NCBI GenBank assembly: GCA_934623455.1
Contig: CAKTVK010000065.1
Coordinates: 1-11,116, forward strand
Reading direction: 5' to 3'
DNA length: 11,116 bases
From: an uncultured Eggerthellaceae bacterium
Lineage (GTDB): Bacteria; Actinomycetota; Coriobacteriia; Coriobacteriales; Eggerthellaceae
A program made the translations under genes and the position numbers. Of the stretch, positions 7,068 to 11,116 are shown in pieces. Numbering within the stretch: the stretch's first letter is position 1; each line of letters starts with the position of its first letter. The notes beneath the pieces were generated by a model, which was not told the DNA's origin, searched no databases, and saw only the letters and a program-made list of their open reading frames with translations.

Positions 7068-8447
7068 CTATAGGAAGAATACTAGGGTGTCAATTATGAA
7101 AAGCGGTACCAAAATCGCGCATGACCAGCCCATATATCCAAAGAAGCTGGGCATTTTCACGCCACCGGAACGCTCCGAAATGCTCTTGACCATGAAGTTC
7201 GGGGCATTGCCAATGTAGGTGATGGCGCCCATAAACACAGCACCCGCGCTAATGGCCAGAAGGATTTCGGGCGCAACGATGCCCACCGTGGTTGCAACAC
7301 CTTCAGTGGCACCCAAAGCACCCGCCGTGGTCAGGAATACCACATAGGTGGGAGAGTTGTCCAGGAAGCTGGACAGCGCGCCGGTGATCCAGAAGAACTT
7401 TACGGGGGAGTCAATTCCCAGTTCGCCGCCGTACGTGCGCAGCAGCGCCAAAGCCGGGATCATAGTGATAAAGATGCCGATGAACAGCTTGGCAACTTCC
7501 GCAATGGGACCCCACTCGAAGTCGTTCTTCTCGCGCAGCACGGGTTTCGTGGTGTACCAAGAAAGACCCGCCGCAATGGCAATCAGGATAATTTGCAAGA
7601 AGTAATTGAAGCCCAGATGGATACCTTCGTAGACATCAATGCCAATGACCTGGCCTTTTACATCCAGGAACGAATTGATTTGCGGGATGGTGCCATTCAG
7701 GATAACCGCAAGAATGATAAGCGCCAAAAACGCCACATTATGACCGCCCTCAATGCGGAAGGGAACGCGGCCCATGGCTTTGCGCTCAAGCTCCAAAGCT
7801 TCCAAGCCCTCTTTGCCTTCCTTCTTGATAAAATGGTTGTCAATCAGGGCAAACAGCACCAAAAGAAGAACGGTATTTAGAAGCAGAATGTGCCAGATAT
7901 GCTCCATGGTCCACAAAAACGGCACGCCGCGTAAAAAGCCCAGGAACAGCGGCGGATCACCCAAAGGGGTCAGGCAGCCGCCCATGTTGGCAACAAGGAA
8001 GATAAAGAACACAATGATGTGCGTCTTGTTGCGGCGCCACACGTTTGCGCGCAGCACGGGGCGAATCAAAAGCATGGCTGCGCCCGTAGTGCCCACCCAG
8101 CTTGCCAGGAATGTGCCAATGGCCAGCATAATCACGTTATTGCGCGTAGTGCCGGGAATGGTGCCCGCCACATGGATGTTACCTGCGACAATGAACAGGC
8201 CCAACAGCAAAACGATGAAGGGAATGTAGTCAAGAACGACCGATTCCATAAGCTCGTAGCCGGTTTCGTGCATTCCGTAGGCAATGGTGAACGGAATCAG
8301 GAAAACAAGCGACCAGAAAATAGCAACATGCAGCTGATGGTGTTCCCACCATTCGGCAAGTTTCGTCAAAGGCAGAATCGCAATACAAAGGAGCATGCCC
8401 GCAAAGGGGATAATGCTCCAGATAGGTAGGGTAGCGCCAATATCCAT
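7068..8447 (-). CDS. NhaD/CitMHS-like ion transporter, probable Na+/H+ antiporter
   Basis: This 459-residue, very hydrophobic protein has about 11-12 predicted membrane spans and belongs to the ion-transporter (ArsB/NhaD) superfamily. Diagnostic stretches are GGCLTPLGDPPLFLGF (156-171) and, in the second half, SSFLDNSPTYVVFL (359-372) and AITYIGNAPNFMVKS (408-422). The two halves carry the paired Gly/Asn/Pro re-entrant loops typical of the superfamily, with Asp164 and Asp363 as candidate ion-binding residues. Homologues are usually annotated as sodium:proton antiporters, but citrate or other anion transport cannot be excluded. The start is secure: GGAGGA (complement of 8453-8458) lies 5 nt upstream of ATG. 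The dipeptidase gene follows after 23 nt and is probably co-transcribed. No clear promoter was found upstream. Confidence 0.88.
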   Translation of the reverse strand: MDIGATLPIWSIIPFAGMLLCIAILPLTKLAEWWEHHQLHVAIFWSLVFLIPFTIAYGMHETGYELMESVVLDYIPFIVLLLGLFIVAGNIHVAGTIPGTTRNNVIMLAIGTFLASWVGTTGAAMLLIRPVLRANVWRRNKTHIIVFFIFLVANMGGCLTPLGDPPLFLGFLRGVPFLWTMEHIWHILLLNTVLLLVLFALIDNHFIKKEGKEGLEALELERKAMGRVPFRIEGGHNVAFLALIILAVILNGTIPQINSFLDVKGQVIGIDVYEGIHLGFNYFLQIILIAIAAGLSWYTTKPVLREKNDFEWGPIAEVAKLFIGIFITMIPALALLRTYGGELGIDSPVKFFWITGALSSFLDNSPTYVVFLTTAGALGATEGVATTVGIVAPEILLAISAGAVFMGAITYIGNAPNFMVKSISERSGGVKMPSFFGYMGWSCAILVPLFIIDTLVFFL

Positions 8448-8681
8448 GGAAGTCCTCCGATAGTTTGCATACTGCCTTAGTTTACTCTAACCCGCGTGTC
8501 GCTTATGTCTGTGTGCGAAATGTACCCCTAACTGTAACAAAAGCGAACCGTATTTGTTGAATTGCGGTTCTGCCTACGCTTTTGTTTTTGCAGGTCATAT
8601 CACGTGTTAGTTGCATGAGCAGACAAACGTGTTGAAGCGGTCTTAGCGTCCAGCTTGCGTGTGTACGGGGAATGTCTGCAG
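8448..8681. other. Intergenic region upstream of the transporter gene, no gene seen
   Basis: This 234-nt gap between the end of the Rrf2 gene and the transporter start holds the long inverted repeat at 8536-8586. It also holds two direct copies of ACGTGTT (8602-8608 and 8628-8634, 26 nt apart), the first overlapping the palindrome CACGTG. These could be regulator sites, but the match length is short. I found no convincing -35/-10 pair on the minus strand for the transporter, although the 234-nt gap suggests it has one. No RNA gene or conserved riboswitch is recognised. Confidence 0.4.
8536..8586 (-). terminator. Long inverted repeat, probable terminator after the Rrf2 gene
   Basis: AACAAAAGCG (8536-8545) is perfectly complementary to CGCTTTTGTT (8577-8586). 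Continuing inward, AACCG (8546-8550) pairs with CGGTT (8565-8569), giving 15 pairs with a 7-nt one-sided bulge and a 14-nt loop. The A-rich and T-rich flanks would let it work on either strand. On the minus strand it lies about 96 nt downstream of the Rrf2 stop and ends in TTTTGTT. On the plus strand a GTTTTTG run follows, but no plus-strand gene ends here. A role as operator or leader element for the transporter gene is the alternative. Confidence 0.5.
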
Positions 8682-9089
8682 TTATTCCTTCAGCAAATCG
8701 GCAAGGGTGACGCTGTCAATGTATTTCTCGATAACGGCATCAAGCCCGCGCCAAAATGATACGGTGGTGCATACGTCTTGCCGCGGGCAGGGAGTGCCCC
8801 CCTCCAAGCAAGAAACAGGCGCAGTTGATCCTTCTGCAGCACGCAGAACATCGCCCGCAAGGATGTTTTTGGGCTGGTCAGACAGGCGATATCCGCCATA
8901 TTTACCGCGTGAACTGGTGATAATGCCCTTGTTCGAAAGGCAGCGAGCAAGTTGCTCCAAGTACTTCATGGAAACGCATTCCGCTTCGGCAATGTCTTTG
9001 AGCGAAACGGGTGCCTTCTTTTCTTTTTCCAGTTTTGCAAGGGCTATTACCATACGTAACGCGTAGCGGCCCTTTGTTGAAATGAGCAT
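8682..9089 (-). CDS. Rrf2 family transcriptional regulator with an IscR-like cysteine trio
   Basis: The 135-residue protein has the family N-terminus MLISTKGRYALRMVIALA (1-18), a winged helix-turn-helix at about 28-70 (VSLKDIAEAECVSMKYLEQ, then RGKYGGYRL), and a C-terminal cysteine segment. Cys94, Cys101 and Cys107 are spaced C-x6-C-x5-C, against C-x5-C-x5-C in IscR, so an Fe-S cluster is plausible but the spacing is one residue wider. It probably senses iron-sulfur, redox or nitric-oxide status, and no isc/suf gene is adjacent to name a target. The open frame extends to 9122, but the start is placed at 9089: GGAGG (complement of 9095-9099) lies 5 nt upstream and the family N-terminus begins there. 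It may regulate itself or the downstream transporter operon. Confidence 0.92.
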   Translation of the reverse strand: MLISTKGRYALRMVIALAKLEKEKKAPVSLKDIAEAECVSMKYLEQLARCLSNKGIITSSRGKYGGYRLSDQPKNILAGDVLRAAEGSTAPVSCLEGGTPCPRQDVCTTVSFWRGLDAVIEKYIDSVTLADLLKE

Positions 9090-9120
9090 TGTTCCCTCCC
9101 AAGGAAAAGCGTTTCCTGTC

Positions 9121-9147
9121 ATTCTACCACCAAACGTAGGGTGTCAA
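9121..9147 (-). promoter_or_regulatory. Promoter of the Rrf2 regulator gene
   Basis: On the minus strand a perfect -35 TTGACA (complement of 9142-9147) and a -10 TAGAAT (complement of 9121-9126) are separated by 15 nt. TG lies one base before the -10, an extended -10 that would compensate for the short spacer. Start would fall near 9114, giving a leader of about 25 nt. CTAC and GTAG half-sites frame the spacer and could be an autoregulatory operator; that part is speculation. Confidence 0.65.
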
Positions 9148-9349
9148 GCAAGGCTGCGCATAACAAATGCCGTGGTCGAAGCTGCATGATGGAAACGAGC
9201 AACCGATTGACAAGCCGATATGCGGCAAAACTGTCAACCTACGCGCTGGGAGCTTCAGGCTATTTGATAGCTTTTTGTTAGGAATTTCGCCCGTTTTGCT
9301 GGTTTTCTGTCAACAATGCGCGCCGTTTTGATGGCATTTTGTCAGGTTT
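9148..9349. other. Divergent intergenic region before the prepilin peptidase gene
   Basis: No gene is seen. TTGACA (9207-9212) and its inverted copy TGTCAA (9233-9238) face each other across 20 nt, but neither has a convincing -10 at the right distance. The right half is T-rich and contains the imperfect direct repeats listed separately. A promoter for the prepilin peptidase should be here or within its first codons, but I cannot place it. Confidence 0.4.
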
Positions 9350-9357
9350 TTGATAGC
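9261..9357 (+). repeat. Imperfect direct repeats of a T-rich 22-mer
   Basis: TATTTGATAGCTTTTTGTTAGG (9261-9282, quoted in two parts: TATTTGATAGC and TTTTTGTTAGG) recurs at 9325-9346 with 17 of 22 positions matching. A third partial copy, TTTTTGATAGC, occupies 9347-9357 and matches the first 11 bases of copy 1 at 10 of 11. The last copy runs into the TTG start of the longest prepilin-peptidase frame. They may be binding sites for a regulator or simple T-rich drift. Confidence 0.4.
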
Positions 9358-10030
9358 GGCGTTTCGTATGCTTCTTTTTATGTTTATGGGTTTGTTGCTG
9401 GTTGGACGCGGGCATGCAGCCGTGCTGCTTGTCGCGATGAGCGGTGTGCGAAGGGGGAAGGGGCGAAGCGTGTTTTCGCAAGTTGTTGGCGTAGCTATTA
9501 CTGTAGGCGAAGTTGCCTGCTTGCTGGCGTTTTTGATGCTGGCGATTGCGATTTCTTGGTACGACATGCGTCATCGCATTGTTAAGCCACAGCTTTTGGC
9601 TGGTCTAGTGGTTGTATGGCTTTTGTCGGTGATGCTGACCGCATTGCAGCAAAGGGTTTCGTGCGCGCTGCTGTATGTTGCGCGTGGCGTAGTGGGCTTC
9701 GCGGGCGTTGCCGTGTGCTTGCTTCTTGCGGCGTTTACGTATGAACGCTTACGTGGGCGGGATTCATTTGGCGGTGGAGACATAAAGCTGCTTGCGGTTT
9801 TTGCGCTTTACCTGGGGTTTGAAGGTGCAATCGTGTGTTTGTTTGCAGCTTGTTCACTCATGTTGATCTTTATTGCAGGAAAAGCTTTGCTTCGGGTGTT
9901 TGTCGTTCGGCTTTCTGCTCGACCCGCTGCCAATTCCCATGAACGCCCGGCTGCGCTTTTGCCCCGCGATGCCACCTTCCCCTTCGCTCCTGCCCTTTGC
10001 TTCACGGCTGTTCTGTTGGTGCTCGCTTGA
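9350..10030 (+). CDS. Type IV prepilin peptidase (A24 family, TadV/CpaA/PilD-like)
   Basis: This integral-membrane aspartyl protease would cleave the leader peptide of type IV or Tad pilins. Numbered from the TTG at 9350 (226 residues), the catalytic aspartates are Asp72 in SWYDMRHRIV and Asp144 in SFGGGDIKLL, the GxGD motif. The C-terminal FPFAPALC (210-217) is the usual family ending. Hydrophobic spans fall at about 8-30, 52-70, 81-99, 107-129, 145-178 and 212-226. It lacks the cysteine-rich methylase domain, as in short TadV/CpaA-type enzymes. The start is uncertain: TTG 9350 and ATG 9368 have poor ribosome binding sites, whereas GTG 9470 has AAGGGG (9458-9463) 6 nt upstream and would give a 186-residue protein keeping both aspartates. 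No pilin or secretion gene is nearby, so its partners must lie elsewhere. Confidence 0.85.
   Translation: MIAAFRMLLFMFMGLLLVGRGHAAVLLVAMSGVRRGKGRSVFSQVVGVAITVGEVACLLAFLMLAIAISWYDMRHRIVKPQLLAGLVVVWLLSVMLTALQQRVSCALLYVARGVVGFAGVAVCLLLAAFTYERLRGRDSFGGGDIKLLAVFALYLGFEGAIVCLFAACSLMLIFIAGKALLRVFVVRLSARPAANSHERPAALLPRDATFPFAPALCFTAVLLVLA
9458..9463 (+). promoter_or_regulatory. Ribosome binding site favouring a GTG start at 9470
   Basis: AAGGGG sits 6 nt before the in-frame GTG at 9470-9472, inside the longest prepilin-peptidase frame. It is the only good Shine-Dalgarno match near any candidate start of this gene. A purine-rich coding stretch (Arg-Gly-Lys-Gly-Arg) could create it by chance. Confidence 0.4.
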
Positions 10031-10160
10031 TTGGAACGCTCGATTTTGTTGCGGATTATTGCGGAACGGTTCAATGCGAGGGAGTGTTGGTTCTTGGCGC
10101 TTCTTTTGCGATACGGCATTCGGGAAGGATGTTGGGATTTGATCAAGCGTGCTTATGTGT

Positions 10161-10192
10161 TTGAGTAAACTATCTGTTATACTGTATAACAG
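10161..10192 (+). promoter_or_regulatory. Promoter and palindromic operator of the toxin-antitoxin operon
   Basis: CTGTTATA (10174-10181) and TATAACAG (10185-10192) form a perfect 8-bp inverted repeat around the 3-nt centre CTG. A -35-like TTGAGT (10161-10166) and the -10 TATAAC (10185-10190) are 18 nt apart, so the palindrome's right arm is the -10 box. A second -10-like TATACT lies at 10178-10183. A site placed this way fits autorepression by the ribbon-helix-helix antitoxin that starts 15 nt downstream, the usual arrangement in RelB-type modules. The repeat is directly visible; its use is inferred. Confidence 0.75.
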
Positions 10193-10207
10193 CAGATAGG
10201 AGGAGAT

Positions 10208-10528
10208 ATGAATACCATGGTTGCAGCCCGTGTTCCTATTGAAATAAAGGAGCAAGGGGATTCTATTCTGAAGAGCCTTGGATCGAACCCGACAGATTTG
10301 ATAAACAAGGCATATGCATATGTTCTTAAGAATGGCTGTCTGCCCGGCGAAGATGATGCTTTGGGTAAAAAAGCCAATATAAGACGTTCTGTTTCACTTG
10401 GCATGATTCAGAATATGCGCTCCGTTTATGAAGGGATGTCTTTGCCCTTGGCGGATGCATGGGGTGAAAAGACCTTCAAAGAGATACGCGATGAACTTGA
10501 GGATGATCGCTATGCGCGTCTTGCTTGA
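10208..10528 (+). CDS. RelB/DinJ-type ribbon-helix-helix antitoxin
   Basis: The 106-residue product starts MNTMVAARVPIEIKEQGDSI and continues LKSLGSNPTDLINKAYAYV. A beta strand (about 4-11) followed by two helices to about residue 41 fits the ribbon-helix-helix DNA-binding fold of RelB/DinJ antitoxins. The rest is charged (ending ELEDDRYARLA) and would wrap the toxin. AGGAGG (10198-10203) lies 4 nt upstream of the ATG. Its last 17 nt overlap the PIN toxin gene, indicating coupled translation. Four of its seven isoleucines use ATA, a codon I did not find in purA, which suggests acquired DNA. The palindrome just upstream is its likely autoregulatory target. RelB antitoxins normally pair with RelE-like toxins, but pairs of RelB-like antitoxins with PIN toxins are known. 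Confidence 0.85.
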   Translation: MNTMVAARVPIEIKEQGDSILKSLGSNPTDLINKAYAYVLKNGCLPGEDDALGKKANIRRSVSLGMIQNMRSVYEGMSLPLADAWGEKTFKEIRDELEDDRYARLA

Positions 10529-10952
10529 TACTTGCGTTCTTTTCGATATTCTTGCGCGCCGTATGTCATTCGAAGAATCTCTAAAGCTACTTATGCCCCA
10601 TTCTTTCGGTGACCTGGAGTTATGGGTTTCCGCGAAATCATATACGGATATTTTCTACGTTATGAAAAAACAAGCAGCAAGTGCAGAAATACAAAAGGCA
10701 TTTCGAAAAAGCTACAAGCAATTCAATATCTGCTCTGTTGACAAAGAGACACTTGAGAGAGCCGCTGAGCTATCCTGGCCCGATTTTGAAGACTGTCTTA
10801 TTTCTGTATGTGCCGAAAAGATAGGGGCAGATGCAATAATTACGCGTGATGAAAAAGGGTTTGTTCTTTCGACGGTAGGGGCATGCTCTCCTGCGGAGGT
10901 TATGCAGCTGCTCCGAGACCACGGTATTCAATATGAAGAGATTGACTTTTAA
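10512..10952 (+). CDS. PIN-domain ribonuclease toxin
   Basis: The 146-residue protein begins MRVLLDTCVLFDILARR with Asp6, the first PIN acidic residue. Further candidates are Asp46 (SAKSYTDIFYVM), Asp91/Asp94 (WPDFEDCLISVC) and Asp113 (IITRDEKGF), in the order expected for Mg2+-dependent PIN RNases of the PIN_3 (VapC-like) group, which cut tRNA or other RNA when released from the antitoxin. The open frame runs from 10428, but I place the start at ATG 10512: the fold begins there and GAGGA (10499-10503) lies 8 nt upstream, inside the antitoxin gene. The two genes overlap by 17 nt. An ATG at 10503 (adding MIA) is the alternative. Three of ten isoleucines use ATA, like the antitoxin. The target RNA is unknown. 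Confidence 0.87.
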   Translation: MRVLLDTCVLFDILARRMSFEESLKLLMPHSFGDLELWVSAKSYTDIFYVMKKQAASAEIQKAFRKSYKQFNICSVDKETLERAAELSWPDFEDCLISVCAEKIGADAIITRDEKGFVLSTVGACSPAEVMQLLRDHGIQYEEIDF

Positions 10953-11116
10953 TCGGTCGACAGGAATTTTTAACCCCGGTATGCGCTTCTAGTGAACGCG
11001 CTGCTTTTTGGCGCTGCAAGCGCTTTGCTTGATAAAAAAAGGTTGATTTTCATCGTCATCCGAACACTTCCGGCGTGAACGGTGTTTTCGCAGTTAACGG
11101 GACGGGCGCTCGTGCG
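10953..11116. other. Window end after the toxin gene, no gene assigned
   Basis: No feature can be firmly supported. On the minus strand one frame is open from the window end to a TGA at 11056-11058 and would end in KTPFTPEVFG, which could be the C-terminus of a neighbouring gene, but 19 codons prove nothing. On the plus strand a short frame starts at a GTG near 10993 and stops after 28 codons. CAAGC-GCTTT-GCTTG (about 11018-11032) forms a 5-bp hairpin before seven A residues; on the minus strand the T-run comes before the stem, so it is not a terminator in either direction. Confidence 0.3.

Noticed and set aside
9207..9238. TTGACA and inverted TGTCAA as divergent -35 boxes
   Set aside because: No -10 hexamer lies at 16-18 nt from either. 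The Rrf2 promoter at 9121-9147 is clearly better.
9278..9574. Minus-strand open frame opposite the prepilin peptidase start
   Set aside because: Low-complexity Lys/Gln/His/Asn-rich sequence with no domain, opposite a gene with conserved catalytic motifs.
11056..11116. C-terminus of a minus-strand gene ending KTPFTPEVFG
   Set aside because: Nineteen open codons at a window edge are too few to claim a gene, and no terminator follows. It is mentioned in the end-region entry only.
1..11116. tRNA, rRNA, insertion sequence or prophage genes
   Set aside because: I looked for T-loop signatures, transposase-like frames and terminal inverted repeats with target duplications and found none that hold up.

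Overview
The window looks like an ordinary stretch of bacterial chromosome of moderate-to-high GC (by eye a little over half). Shine-Dalgarno sites are clear, genes run on both strands and several intergenic gaps are structured. The flavour of the proteins (purA, purD, a HemN/HemW-superfamily radical SAM enzyme, an NhaD-like antiporter with a PepV-like dipeptidase, a cysteine-bearing Rrf2 regulator) suggests an anaerobe, possibly an actinobacterium of the Coriobacteriia/Eggerthellaceae type. That assignment is inference and was not searched.

Layout. Positions 1-57 hold the last codons of an upstream plus-strand gene, possibly dnaB. Two purine genes follow on the plus strand: purA (221-1540), which commits IMP to AMP synthesis, and purD (1745-3040, GTG start), which makes GAR early in the pathway. 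The gap between them holds a roughly 111-nt element that can fold into a long nested hairpin. After purD lies a non-coding block with two copies of a 67-bp tandem unit whose hairpin shows a compensatory base-pair change between copies. A HemN/HemW-superfamily radical SAM gene (3324-4682) and an unidentified multi-pass membrane protein (4737-5459) follow.

The middle of the window is on the minus strand. An Rrf2 regulator (8682-9089) has its own good promoter. A NhaD-like ion transporter (7068-8447) is followed 23 bp later by a PepV-type M20 dipeptidase (5515-7044), a probable two-gene operon. The membrane-protein gene and the dipeptidase gene converge on a hairpin and a perfect 14-bp tandem duplication at 5465-5528. 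The dipeptidase carries an unusual low-complexity insertion just before its first metal-binding motif.

The right part returns to the plus strand. It holds an A24 prepilin peptidase with an uncertain start (TTG at 9350 or GTG at 9470). A toxin-antitoxin pair follows: a RelB/DinJ-like antitoxin (10208-10528) overlapping a PIN-domain RNase toxin (10512-10952). A perfect palindrome over the predicted -10 box is the likely autoregulatory operator. The pair uses ATA isoleucine codons often, unlike purA, which fits horizontal acquisition. I can assign no gene after 10952.

I see no rRNA, tRNA, CRISPR array, insertion sequence or phage gene. The best candidates for something undescribed are the two structured non-coding elements around purD. 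The rest is mostly recognisable families with local oddities.
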